DNA from: Pseudonocardia sp.
GTDB taxonomy: Bacteria > Actinomycetota > Actinomycetes > Mycobacteriales > Pseudonocardiaceae
Assembly: GCF_025965585.1 (NCBI RefSeq)
Contig: NZ_JAOPWR010000477.1
Span: 1-58,987 of the forward strand
DNA length: 58,987 nt
Reading direction: 5' to 3'
The notes under the pieces were generated by a model. It was not told where the DNA came from, made no database searches, and saw nothing but the letters and a program-made list of their open reading frames with translations. Positions 15,739 through 23,281 of the stretch are shown here, piece after piece (the stretch's first letter is position 1; every line of letters starts with the position of its first letter). The position numbers and the translations under genes are program-made.

Positions 15739-16256
15739 GGGCGACCGAAGGTCGCGATCGAGTCGACCTCGAGCTCGAACAGGACGCGGCGCTCGTCACG
15801 GCCGGGGTCGCGCAGCGCGTAGGGACCGGGGTTGCCCGTGTACTTGGTCCAGATCCGGTCGAGCTGGGCCGTGACACGCGGGCCCTCCTCCGGGTCGTCC
15901 TCGGAGATCTCGCGGGCGACCGTGGCCTTGATGCTGACCCAGTGGTAGGCGTTGGCCGGGTTCATCAGCAGGAACGTGGCCTGGGGCGCCTTGCGCAGCC
16001 AGTCCACCTTCCTGCGGTGCGTCGCGAGGTTGAGCAGCACCGTGTCGCCCTCGTAGTCGAACCACACCGGAGTCAGGTTCGACCGTCCCGTGCCACCGGT
16101 GACCGACACGACGGCCGTGACCGGCTCGTCGATCAGCTGCTTGTAGATCGGGTCCAGGTCGCCCAGGCTCGCGACCGAGGCGTGATCGCCGACCTCGAAC
16201 TGGCCGGGCTGAGTACCGTCCGCGACGTCCCGGAACTTCGCGACCGTGATCGCCAT
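15735..16256 (-). CDS. PPOX-class (pyridoxamine-phosphate-oxidase fold) F420/flavin-dependent protein
   Basis: A 173-residue split-barrel protein. The family pattern is LTPVWFDYEGDTVLLNLATHRRKVDWLRKAPQATFLLMNP, where the RKVDWLRK segment resembles the cofactor-phosphate binding part of F420-dependent PPOX proteins. Such proteins reduce small molecules with F420H2 or supply reduced flavin. The start is ATG 16256 with AGGGAG about six bases upstream; a GTG at 16271 lies inside that site. It heads the operon with the FAD monooxygenase, GntR and DUF3500 genes and is divergent from the ThDP enzyme. Confidence 0.85.
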   Translation of the reverse strand: MAITVAKFRDVADGTQPGQFEVGDHASVASLGDLDPIYKQLIDEPVTAVVSVTGGTGRSNLTPVWFDYEGDTVLLNLATHRRKVDWLRKAPQATFLLMNPANAYHWVSIKATVAREISEDDPEEGPRVTAQLDRIWTKYTGNPGPYALRDPGRDERRVLFELEVDSIATFGRP

Positions 16257-16360
16257 CCTTGGCTCCCTCACATCGATGTGCGGCTACTGCAGACAGTTCG
16301 AGAGGAACGTAGCGAGCGACCCACGTCATGTCCAGCGCGTGAACAGTGCCGATGTCATCG

Positions 16361-16390
16361 CTAGTGTGTCCTCCATTGTCGAAGTGTCAA
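16361..16390 (-). promoter_or_regulatory. Candidate promoter of the PPOX operon
   Basis: On the minus strand TTGACA (16390-16385) is followed after 18 bases by CACTAG (16366-16361). The -35 is a consensus match, the -10 is weak. The region lies in the 151-bp divergent gap, where TTGTC-GAAGT-GTCAA (16378-16390 area) could also serve as a GntR-type half-palindrome. Confidence 0.3.
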
Positions 16391-16407
16391 CACATCAGGG
16401 GTGACGA

Positions 16408-18000
16408 GTGCAGGGTCCGACCACAAGCCGGGCGCTGGCCGACGCGCTGGCCGAGGGCTTGCGCGACGCGGGCGTCGAGCGGATCTTCGGTGTTCCGGGC
16501 GGCGGCCCCAACCTCGACATGATCGGCGCCGCCGCCGAGCGCGGAATCGACTTCGTCCTCACCCACGGCGAGACCGCGGCGTGCATCGCCGCCTCGACCT
16601 ACGGCCGGTTGACCGGCACACCCGGCACGGCCGTCGTGACCCGCGGGCCCGGCCTGACCAGCGCGGCCAACGGCCTCGCGCAGGCGACGCTGGACCGGGC
16701 ACCGCTGCTCCTGATCAGCGACACCGTCACGGCGACCTCGGCGGACCGCACCGCACACCAGCGGCTGGACCAGGTCGCAACGGCCGCGCCGCTCACGAAG
16801 TGGAGCGGCACCCTCGGCCACGCGAACCCGAAGGACGTCGTCACCGCGGCGGCACGGCTGGCGCTCGACGCCCCGGCGGGCGCGGTCCACCTGGCCTTCG
16901 ACCCGACGGCCCCGGGAGATGCGCCACCCGGCCCGCCGGCCCGGACCGCCGCCGATCCGCAGAACACCGCGACCGCGCGCAAGCTGGTGGCCGCCGCGCG
17001 GCACCCGGTCGTCGTCGTGGGGGTCGACGCGGGCTCCGACGCGGCCGCCGTCCGCCAGGCCCTCGCCGGCCTCGACTGCCCGATCCTGGTCACCTACGAG
17101 GCGAAGGGAGTGGTGCCGGAGTCCTGGCCGAGCTTCGCGGGGCTCTTCACGGGTGCGGCGCTCGAACGGCCCCTGCTCGAGCGAGCGGACCTCGTCCTCG
17201 GCGTCGGGGTGGACCCGGTCGAACCGATGCCCGGCCCCTGGCCGGGTGACGCCCCGGTCGTCCTCGTGCACTCGCACCCGGTCGAGACCGCGTACTTCGG
17301 CGCCCCGCTGCTGCTCGTCGGCCCCTACGCGACGCTGCTGCCGGAACTGGTGGGAGTGGCCGCACCGGAGTGGCCGTCCGGCACCGGGAGCGCCGGGAAC
17401 ACGGTCAACCTCGACCGCCTCGGCGAGTACCCCTCGCCCCCGGACGGGGCCCTCACCCCGCTCGACGTGGTCCGGACGGCCCGCCGGTCGCTCGGCGACA
17501 TCCTGCTCACGGTCGACGCCGGCGCACACATGCTCGTGACGATGCCGGTGTGGGCGACGGACGGCCCCGACCCGGTGCTGATCTCCAACGGTCTGGCCAC
17601 CATGGGTTTCGCCCTCCCCGCGGCGATCGGGGCCGCGCTGGCCCGCCCCGGACGCCGGGTCGCCTGCCTGGTCGGCGACGGCGGGCTCGGCATGGCCATG
17701 GCCGAGATCGAGACCCTCGCCCGGCTGGCGCTCGACGTCACCGTCGTGGTCTTCAACGACACGGCGCTCACCCTCATCGCCCTCAAGCAGCGTGACGCGC
17801 AGGGCGGCCGCTCCGCCGTCACCTACCAGGCGACGGACTTCGCAGCGGTCGCCGTCGCCATGGGGGTGCCGGGAGTGGTCGCCGACAGCGTCGACGGGCT
17901 GCGCCGTGCCCTGGAGTCGCCGGCGCGGGGCCCGCTCGTCGTGGACGCCCGGATCGACCCCGGCTCCTACCGGCACGTGATCCGCACCATCCGCGGGTAG
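16408..18000 (+). CDS. Thiamine-diphosphate-dependent enzyme, acetolactate synthase / benzoylformate decarboxylase-like
   Basis: A 530-residue three-domain ThDP enzyme. The catalytic Glu is E55 in THGETAACIAAS, the Gly-rich GVPGGG loop precedes it, and the ThDP/Mg motif runs from GDG at 423-425 to N450-D451. The family includes acetolactate synthase, benzoylformate and oxalyl-CoA decarboxylases; the sequence lacks features that fix one. It is unlikely to be the biosynthetic acetolactate synthase, since no small subunit or ilv genes are nearby. The start is GTG 16408 after GGGG seven bases upstream. Divergence from the GntR-containing operon suggests joint control and a role in handling a 2-oxo-acid from the pathway. 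Confidence 0.87.
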   Translation: MQGPTTSRALADALAEGLRDAGVERIFGVPGGGPNLDMIGAAAERGIDFVLTHGETAACIAASTYGRLTGTPGTAVVTRGPGLTSAANGLAQATLDRAPLLLISDTVTATSADRTAHQRLDQVATAAPLTKWSGTLGHANPKDVVTAAARLALDAPAGAVHLAFDPTAPGDAPPGPPARTAADPQNTATARKLVAAARHPVVVVGVDAGSDAAAVRQALAGLDCPILVTYEAKGVVPESWPSFAGLFTGAALERPLLERADLVLGVGVDPVEPMPGPWPGDAPVVLVHSHPVETAYFGAPLLLVGPYATLLPELVGVAAPEWPSGTGSAGNTVNLDRLGEYPSPPDGALTPLDVVRTARRSLGDILLTVDAGAHMLVTMPVWATDGPDPVLISNGLATMGFALPAAIGAALARPGRRVACLVGDGGLGMAMAEIETLARLALDVTVVVFNDTALTLIALKQRDAQGGRSAVTYQATDFAAVAVAMGVPGVVADSVDGLRRALESPARGPLVVDARIDPGSYRHVIRTIRG

Positions 18001-18127
18001 TTCGTCCGACGGGCGGCGACGGGATCCTCACGGCGATCCAGGACGCCGTGGTCGACGCGGTCGCCGAGCCGGGGCAGGTGCTCCGAACCCGCCGCGGCTC
18101 GACCCGGCCGTCCCGGCGGTGCACGCC

Positions 18128-18133
18128 TAACGT
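18128..18133 (+). promoter_or_regulatory. -10 box of a leaderless transcript (aldo/keto reductase)
   Basis: TAACGT ends seven bases before the ATG at 18141, so transcription would begin at or near the start codon. GGGAGG lies between but is too close to the ATG to work as a normal ribosome site. Confidence 0.5.
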
Positions 18134-18140
18134 GGGAGGC

Positions 18141-19208
18141 ATGGAGTACCGCAGCCTCGGACGCACCGGAATGCAGGTCAGCCCCCTCTGCCTGGGAGCG
18201 ATGATGTTCGGCGCGTGGGGGGAGCCCGACCACGACGTCTCGATCGGGATCATCCACCACGCCCTCGACTCGGGCATCAACTTCATCGACACCGCCGACG
18301 TCTACAGCCAGGGCGAGTCGGAGGTGATCGTCGGCAAGGCACTCGCCGGCGGCCGCCGCGACGACGTGATCCTCGCCACCAAGTTCCACGGCCAGATGGG
18401 CGCGGACGTCAACGCCTCGCCCACCGAGCGCACCGGCGACCCGAACCACCGCGGCAACTCTCGTCGCTGGATCGTCCAGGAGGTGGACAACAGCCTCCGC
18501 CGCCTGCAGACCGACTGGATCGACCTCTACCAGGTGCACCGCCCCGATCCGGACACCGACGTCGAGGAGACGCTGTCGGCGCTCACCGACCTGCAGCGCC
18601 AGGGCAAGATCCGCGCGTTCGGGTCGTCGACGTTCCCGGCGCACGACGTGGTCGAGGCGCAGTGGACCGCCGAGCGACGGTCGCTGGGCCGGTTCGTCAC
18701 CGAGCAGCCGCCGTACTCGATGCTCGCGCGCGGCATCGAGAAGGACCTGCTGCCCGTCACCGAGAGGTACGGGATGGGGGTGCTGCCCTGGAGCCCGCTG
18801 GCCGGGGGCTGGCTGTCCGGGCGCTACCGCAAGGACCAGGACGTGCCGACGTCGACGCGCGGCGAGCGGATGCCCTCCCGCTACGACCTGTCGATCCCGG
18901 CCAACCGCGCCAAGCTGGACGCCGCCGACGCCCTCGCAGTGGTGGCGGAGAAGGCCGGGCTGTCGCTGATCCACATGGCGCTGGCGTTCACCCTCGCCCA
19001 TCCGGCGGTCACGGCCCCGATCATCGGGCCGCGCACCCGCGAGCACCTGGACTCACAGCTCGGTGCCGCCGACGTGACCCTGAGCAGCGACGTGCTGGAC
19101 GCGATCGACGAGGTCGTGCCGCCCGGCGTCACGCTCTCGCAGTTCGACGAGGGCTACGTGCCGCCGTCGCTGCAGGACCCGTTCCTGCGCCGCCGCCGCA
19201 CGGCCTGA
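18141..19208 (+). CDS. Aldo/keto reductase
   Basis: A 355-residue TIM-barrel aldo/keto reductase. The catalytic Asp and Tyr are in NFIDTADVYSQGESE, the Lys in VILATKFHG and the His in YQVHRPDPDTD. The C-terminal NADPH-binding region is APIIGPRTREHLDSQL. Such enzymes reduce aldehydes and ketones, often sugar-like or xenobiotic. The start is ATG 18141 because the conserved YRSLGRTGMQVSPLCLG begins there and a -10 box sits just upstream. It is a single gene, convergent with the MarR regulator (3 bp apart). Confidence 0.93.
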   Translation: MEYRSLGRTGMQVSPLCLGAMMFGAWGEPDHDVSIGIIHHALDSGINFIDTADVYSQGESEVIVGKALAGGRRDDVILATKFHGQMGADVNASPTERTGDPNHRGNSRRWIVQEVDNSLRRLQTDWIDLYQVHRPDPDTDVEETLSALTDLQRQGKIRAFGSSTFPAHDVVEAQWTAERRSLGRFVTEQPPYSMLARGIEKDLLPVTERYGMGVLPWSPLAGGWLSGRYRKDQDVPTSTRGERMPSRYDLSIPANRAKLDAADALAVVAEKAGLSLIHMALAFTLAHPAVTAPIIGPRTREHLDSQLGAADVTLSSDVLDAIDEVVPPGVTLSQFDEGYVPPSLQDPFLRRRRTA

Positions 19209-19211
19209 GGC

Positions 19212-19727
19212 TCACGCCTGCGCCGATCCCGGGCAGCCCAGCGGGTCGGGATCGGGCGGCGAGCCCGGCCGGTCGGAGGTGAGGCGGCGCAGCATCGACT
19301 CGCAGACCGCCCGGAAGCCGTCGACCTGCTCGGCGGTGAGCCCGTCGAAGAGGTTCTCCCGCACGCAGCGGACGTGCCCGGGCGCGGCCGCGCGCAGCAC
19401 GGCGCGGCCCTCCTCGGTCAGCACGACGTGCGTCACGCGGCGGTCGGTGGGGTCGAACTCGCGGCGCACCCATCCGTTGCCCTCGAGCCGGGCGACGGCG
19501 TGGCTCATGCGGCTCTGCGAGTGGTCCATGATCGCGGCGAGCTGGGTGATCCGGGCGGAGCCGCCGGGCCGCTCGGAGAGCTGCACGAGCACGCCGTAGT
19601 GCGTGTGGGCGATGCCGGAGTCGCGTTGCAGCTGCCTGTCCAGTGCGCGCATCAGGAGCATGTTCGACGAGAGGTACGCCCGCCACGTCGCCGCCTCGTC
19701 CGGTGTCAGCCATCGTTCGTCGCCCAC
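19212..19727 (-). CDS. MarR-family transcriptional regulator
   Basis: A 171-residue MarR protein. The winged helix is seen as ITQLAAIMDHSQSRMSHAVARLEGNGWVRREFDPTDRRVTHVVLTEEG, with the Asp-Arg wing typical of the family; helices at both ends form the dimer interface. MarR proteins repress efflux, stress or catabolic genes and are released by phenolic ligands. The GTG start at 19727 has CACTGT six bases upstream, a possible leaderless -10. It is divergent from the membrane glycosyltransferase (70-bp gap), a possible target, and convergent with the aldo/keto reductase. Confidence 0.9.
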   Translation of the reverse strand: MGDERWLTPDEAATWRAYLSSNMLLMRALDRQLQRDSGIAHTHYGVLVQLSERPGGSARITQLAAIMDHSQSRMSHAVARLEGNGWVRREFDPTDRRVTHVVLTEEGRAVLRAAAPGHVRCVRENLFDGLTAEQVDGFRAVCESMLRRLTSDRPGSPPDPDPLGCPGSAQA

Positions 19728-19797
19728 GTCGCCACAGTGCCACCCCGCCTGGCCACCCCGCCTGCCGTCCCGGCCCGCGCTCGGGCAGGATCAGCAC

Positions 19798-20988
19798 GTG
19801 GAAGGCGGGCTCCTCACCACCGGAGACGCGCTCCCGGCCGCACCGACGGTGGAAGCGCCGGTGCGTCGACGGGCGCTGACGGCGCTGGCCCCTGCGCTGG
19901 TGGACCTCGCCGTGCGGGCCGTCGGCGTCGCCGTGCTGGCCGTCATGGCCGGTCGTCACGACTCCGGGCCGGTTCGCGAGCTCTCCACCTGGGACGGCGC
20001 GTGGCTGCTCGCGATCGCCCAGCACGGCTACGCGGGCGTGCCCTCCGACATGCTCGACGCCTACGGCCACCACACCGCCGTCACCGCACTCGGCTTCTTC
20101 CCCGGCTACCCCGCCGCCGTCGCCGCCGTCGGGGTGCTGACCGGCGGGAACCTCGTCGCTGCCGGACTGCTGGTGTCGTTCGTGTCCGGGATCATCGGGG
20201 CGTACGCGCTGACCCGCCTCGGCGAGCTGGTGCCCGGCGGCTCGCGCCGTGCGGGCCTCATCCTCGTGGCGCTCTTCGCCGCCGCGCCCATGGGCGTGGT
20301 GCTCTCGATGACCTACTCCGAGTCGCTGTTCTGCGCGCTCGCCGCGTGGTCGCTCGTCGGCGTGCTGCGCCGGCAGTGGCTGCTCGCCGGGCTCTGCGCG
20401 GCCGCGGCCGGGCTGGTCCGGCCCACCGCGAGCGCGCTCGTCGGGGCCGTCGGGCTGGCGGCACTGGCCGCCGTCGTCGCCCGGCGCGACGGGCTGCGGC
20501 CCTGGATCGGCGGCCTGCTCGCCGCCACGGGCCTGCTCGGCTACCTCGGCTGGGTCGCGACCCGCACCGGCGAGCTCGACGGCTGGTTCCGCATCCAGCG
20601 CGAGGGCTGGGGCTGGTACCTCGACGGCGGCGGCGCCACGGCGAAGTACGTGGCCGAGGTGCTCGGCGGCGGGCAGCAGCTGTTCGACATCGCGATCCTG
20701 CTCGCGCTCGTGGGCAGCGCCGTGCTGCTGGTTATCGGCGTCCACCTGCAGCTGCCGTGGCCGCTGCTCGTGTACGGGGCGTTGAACCTCGTCACGGTCT
20801 GGGGCACCGAGGGGCTCATGAACAGCAAGCTGCGGCTGCTGCTGCCGGCGTTCGTGCTGTTGATCCCGATCGCGCTGGGTCTGGCCGGTCGGCGCCGCAG
20901 CACCATCGTCGCCGTGGTGGTGGCGGTGACGCTGGCGTCGGCATGGTTCGGCGGGTACGCCCTGACCATCTGGCCCTACGGCATCTGA
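19798..20988 (+). CDS. Multi-pass membrane glycosyltransferase, PIG-V/mannosyltransferase-like (GT-C)
   Basis: A 396-residue integral membrane protein with about eight to nine hydrophobic segments. The N-terminal loop LSTWDGAWLLAIAQHGY and the later GFFPGYP match the PIG-V type of GT-C polyprenyl-phosphate-mannose transferases; the WDG motif supplies the catalytic Asp. In actinobacteria such enzymes decorate cell-envelope lipids or proteins with mannose. The start is GTG 19798, with AGGA eight bases upstream. It probably acts at the outer face of the membrane. The acceptor is not known. Confidence 0.82.
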   Translation: MEGGLLTTGDALPAAPTVEAPVRRRALTALAPALVDLAVRAVGVAVLAVMAGRHDSGPVRELSTWDGAWLLAIAQHGYAGVPSDMLDAYGHHTAVTALGFFPGYPAAVAAVGVLTGGNLVAAGLLVSFVSGIIGAYALTRLGELVPGGSRRAGLILVALFAAAPMGVVLSMTYSESLFCALAAWSLVGVLRRQWLLAGLCAAAAGLVRPTASALVGAVGLAALAAVVARRDGLRPWIGGLLAATGLLGYLGWVATRTGELDGWFRIQREGWGWYLDGGGATAKYVAEVLGGGQQLFDIAILLALVGSAVLLVIGVHLQLPWPLLVYGALNLVTVWGTEGLMNSKLRLLLPAFVLLIPIALGLAGRRRSTIVAVVVAVTLASAWFGGYALTIWPYGI

Positions 20989-20991
20989 CGC

Positions 20992-20997
20992 TACGGT
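20992..20997 (+). promoter_or_regulatory. -10 box of a leaderless transcript (upstream peptide)
   Basis: TACGGT ends six bases before the ATG at 21004. A transcript from here would begin with the short upstream frame. Confidence 0.45.
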
Positions 20998-21003
20998 CGT
21001 GCG

Positions 21004-21045
21004 ATGACCGACGACGTATTTCCTCCCGCGGAGGCGGCATCGTGA
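21004..21045 (+). CDS. Short upstream reading frame (13 aa) coupled to the monooxygenase gene
   Basis: ATG 21004 opens a 13-codon frame, MTDDVFPPAEAAS, whose TGA (21043-21045) overlaps the GTG of the next gene as GTGA. A -10 box lies six bases before the ATG, so it would be translated leaderlessly, and the ribosome would reach GGAGG (21030-21034) and re-start at 21042. It may be a coupling device rather than a functional peptide. Confidence 0.4.
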   Translation: MTDDVFPPAEAAS

Positions 21046-21365
21046 CCGAGGGCAGCAGACGCGTCGGCCGGTACGTCCGGATGGTGGCGCACGAGGGACA
21101 GGGCGCGCGGCTCGCCGACACGCTGTTGAGAGTGGCAGACGGCATGCGCGGCGCACCGGGCTGCGAGCTGTACGTCATCAACGTCTCGAACGACGAGGCA
21201 GACACGGTGTGGGTCACCGAGGTCTGGGCCGACGAGGAGGCCTCCGACCGGGCCCTGAACGGCGAGCTGGGCGAGGTCGGCATCGGCGACGTGCTCGAGC
21301 TGCTGGCCGGGCCGCCGGAGCTGGTGGACATCACCCCGATCGGCGGCGCCGGCCTGCCGGGCTAG
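21042..21365 (+). CDS. Antibiotic-biosynthesis-monooxygenase-fold (ABM) small protein
   Basis: A 107-residue protein with the dimeric ABM ferredoxin-like fold, in the pattern of putative quinol monooxygenases: RYVRMVAHEGQGARLADTLLRVADGMRGAPGCELYVINVSNDEADTVWVTEVWADEEASDRAL. Relatives oxidise quinols or anthrones without cofactors, or bind haem. The start is GTG 21042, seven bases after GCGGAGG; it overlaps the stop of a 13-codon upstream frame. Its TAG shares CTAG with the stop of the convergent TerC gene. The physiological substrate is unknown. Confidence 0.83.
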   Translation: MTEGSRRVGRYVRMVAHEGQGARLADTLLRVADGMRGAPGCELYVINVSNDEADTVWVTEVWADEEASDRALNGELGEVGIGDVLELLAGPPELVDITPIGGAGLPG

Positions 21366-22369
21366 CCCTCGCGCTCCGCAGGCTCGGTCCGGTGGGCCTT
21401 GAGTGAGCCGGCGTGCGCCTTCGCCGCGGGGTCGCCCTTCGTCTTGGCCAGGCTGGCCACGGTGGTGATCACGAGCACCACCACGATCACGCCGAGGCTG
21501 ACGGGCGTGGAGATCTCCGGCACCGACGTGCTGATGTCGACGTGCGCCCAGTGCAGCATCAGCTTGACGCCGATGAACGCGAGGATCAGCGCCAGGCCGG
21601 CCGACAGGTAGACGAGCCGGTCGAGCAGACCCTGCACCAGGAAGAACAGGGCGCGCAGGCCCAGCAGCGCGAACGCGTTGGCGGCGAAGACGATGTACGC
21701 CTCCTCCGTCACGCCGAAGACGGCGGGGATGGAGTCGAGCGCGAAGAGCAGGTCGATGCTGCCGATCGCGATGAGCACGACGAGCAGCGGCGTCACCATC
21801 CGGCGGCCGTCGACCTTCGTGAAGATCCGGCCCCCGTGGTAGTCGTCGGTGACGGGGAGGAACCGGCGCGCGGCCTTGACCACGGCGTTGTCCTCGACGT
21901 CGGGGTCCTCGTCGCGGTGGCGGAACAGCTGCACCGCCGTGAAGACGAGCAGCAGCCCGAAGATCAGGAACATGAACGAGAACAGCGACAGCAGCGTGGC
22001 ACCGAGCGCGATGAAGACGGCCCGCATGATCAGCGCCAGGATGATGCCGAACGTGAGCACCTTGTGCTGGTGGCGCTCGGGCACCGCGAACGTGGTCATG
22101 ATGATCACGAAGACGAAGAGGTTGTCGACCGACAGGCTCTTCTCGACGAGGTAGCCGGCGAAGTACTGGGTGCCGAGGTCACCCCCGTAGGCCGCGGCGA
22201 ACCAGACGCCGAACGCGATCGCCACGCCGATGTAGAACAGCGACCAGGCCGTGGCCTCCTTGAACCCCACCTTGTGCGGCTTGATCGCCGCCACGACGAG
22301 GTCCATGGCCAGGAGCCCGACGATGACGGCGATCGTCACCGCCCACGTGAGCCCGCTGATCTCCAGCAC
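21362..22369 (-). CDS. TerC-family integral membrane protein
   Basis: A 335-residue TerC protein with nine predicted membrane segments. The paired acidic family motifs are visible in YLVEKSLSVDNLFVFVIIM and GSIDLLFALDSIPAVFGVTEEAYIVFAANAFALLGLRALFF. Relatives (TerC, Alx, MeeF) export manganese or support metal loading of secreted enzymes. The start is GTG 22369, with GGAGG five bases upstream. I looked for a yybP-ykoY manganese riboswitch ahead of it and did not find one. It runs convergent with the ABM gene and shares the CTAG stop. Confidence 0.92.
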   Translation of the reverse strand: MLEISGLTWAVTIAVIVGLLAMDLVVAAIKPHKVGFKEATAWSLFYIGVAIAFGVWFAAAYGGDLGTQYFAGYLVEKSLSVDNLFVFVIIMTTFAVPERHQHKVLTFGIILALIMRAVFIALGATLLSLFSFMFLIFGLLLVFTAVQLFRHRDEDPDVEDNAVVKAARRFLPVTDDYHGGRIFTKVDGRRMVTPLLVVLIAIGSIDLLFALDSIPAVFGVTEEAYIVFAANAFALLGLRALFFLVQGLLDRLVYLSAGLALILAFIGVKLMLHWAHVDISTSVPEISTPVSLGVIVVVLVITTVASLAKTKGDPAAKAHAGSLKAHRTEPAEREG

Positions 22370-22404
22370 GACGCCTCCAGCTTCGCTCGCCCATTACCAA
22401 CGCT

Positions 22405-22958
22405 TTACCCAACGGAGGCTGTCGTCCCCGGGTTCCCCGGGTGATGCAGCACTCGACGCGCCGCCGCGAACACCCCGTCCGGGGAGCATCCCCCAGCGAG
22501 CAGCGCACGAACGAGAGAGCCGCCGATCTCCCCCAACCGGGCGGCGCCGTCGGCGCCGAGGTGCGCCCACGGTGCGTGGCCGAGCGGTTGGTGTCGTCCT
22601 CGGTGCCCTTCCGCAGGGCCTCACCCGCGGGCGTCAGGGCACCACCGGCATCGAGGACGCCTCGGCCAGTCGCACAACGGCCGCGTTCCACTGCTCCTGG
22701 CTCCAGCCACGGCTGCCTGTCGCGAACGGCACCACGAACCCGCGCCCGGTGGCGGTGTAGCTGACGAGCGCGTCCAGCCCGGCCCCGACGAGGCCCACCG
22801 CGCCCATCGGCGCCGACCGCACGGCCAAGTAGCTCATCCGGCCCGGCTCGAGACCGGCCGCCACCAGGTGCTGCCCCGGCTCGGGGGCGAAGTAGGTCAT
22901 GGCGTGCAGAGGTTCGAGGCCGCGCGCGAGCCGGCCCGGGTCAGGGGTTCCCCGGCGC
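22405..22958 (-). pseudogene. Decayed SCO6745-like gene, split over three frames with an internal deletion
   Basis: Reading down the minus strand, RLARGLEPLHAMTYFAPE and YLAVRSAPMGAVG match the N-terminus of SCO6745-type actinobacterial proteins (about 280 residues), joined directly to a C-terminal GSRGWSQEQWNAAVVRLAE. Near 22660 the match moves to a second frame (RGVLDAGGALTPAGEALRKG). Near 22568 it moves to a third (WAHLGADGAARLGEIGG, then VFAAARRVLHHPG) ending at TAA 22405-22407. About 100 central residues are missing and no start codon with a ribosome site fits the N-terminal frame. Three frames, a deletion and no start mean it is dead. Family recognition is from memory. It lies divergent to the repeat-peptide operon. 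Confidence 0.7.
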
Positions 22959-23065
22959 GGCCGCCACCGCCGAAAGATCCACCAGCCGGGGACATGGTTC
23001 GGCCGCGAACGGGGTAGACGGCGGAGGTCACCGCTCCTGGTGACCCGACACGAGGAGGACGACCC

Positions 23066-23281
23066 ATGGCGCTCGACGACGACGACATGACCACGACCGC
23101 AGGCGGTGGCGCCGAGGGTCCCGCCGACTCCGGCGCGGGCAGCGGCGCCCCAGGCGTCCACGACGGCGGCGCGGACGGAGGCGCCGACTCCGGCGCCGAA
23201 GGACCGGCCGACTCCGGCGCAGGCACCCGGGGCGTCCACGACGGCGGGGCCGACGGAGGCGCGGACAGCGGTGCCAGCTGA
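23066..23281 (+). CDS. Acidic tandem-repeat small protein (71 aa), candidate peptide substrate of the downstream oxygenase
   Basis: The gene starts at ATG 23066, seven bases after GAGGAGG, a strong ribosome site. The product has a short leader (MALDDDDMTTTAGGG) and two near-identical units, residues 17-44 and 45-70, each containing EGPADSGAG and GVHDGGADGGADSGA. It has no Lys, Cys or aromatic residue, one Arg (R55) and only two His (H32, H58), at the same place in each unit. The 3' end overlaps the JmjC oxygenase gene by 11 bases. JmjC/ROX enzymes hydroxylate His, Arg or Asp/Asn in proteins, so this peptide could be the substrate; that is inference. No known family is recognised with certainty. 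Confidence 0.75.
   Translation: MALDDDDMTTTAGGGAEGPADSGAGSGAPGVHDGGADGGADSGAEGPADSGAGTRGVHDGGADGGADSGAS
23114..23275 (+). repeat. Two-unit tandem repeat inside the small acidic gene
   Basis: Unit 1 is 23114-23197 and unit 2 is 23198-23275. The shared residues are identical, yet at least nine codons differ only at synonymous positions (for example Glu GAG/GAA, Pro CCC/CCG, Ser TCC/AGC). The units differ in protein only in the linker (SGAP against TR). The duplication is therefore old and the amino-acid sequence has been kept by selection. Confidence 0.85.

Noticed and set aside
16387-17976. A 529-codon minus-strand frame opposite the ThDP enzyme
   Set aside because: The sense product has the catalytic Glu and ThDP motif. 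The antisense product has no recognisable domain.
19374-21365. A 663-codon plus-strand frame ending with the ABM protein
   Set aside because: Only the last 107 codons match a family; the rest is an Arg/Pro-rich shadow of the membrane glycosyltransferase, which is in another frame.
22370-22440. A manganese (yybP-ykoY) riboswitch ahead of terC
   Set aside because: Neither the conserved loop sequences nor a suitable stem layout is present; a small CCGGG hairpin alone is not enough. The stretch also contains the end of a pseudogene.
22441-22764. A 107-codon plus-strand frame
   Set aside because: Product is Arg/Ser/Pro-rich with no family match; it runs opposite the SCO6745-like remnant.
23066-23281. 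The small repeat frame as a GC-rich chance frame
   Set aside because: A strong ribosome site, coupling to the next gene and synonymous-only change between repeat units argue that it is a real gene.
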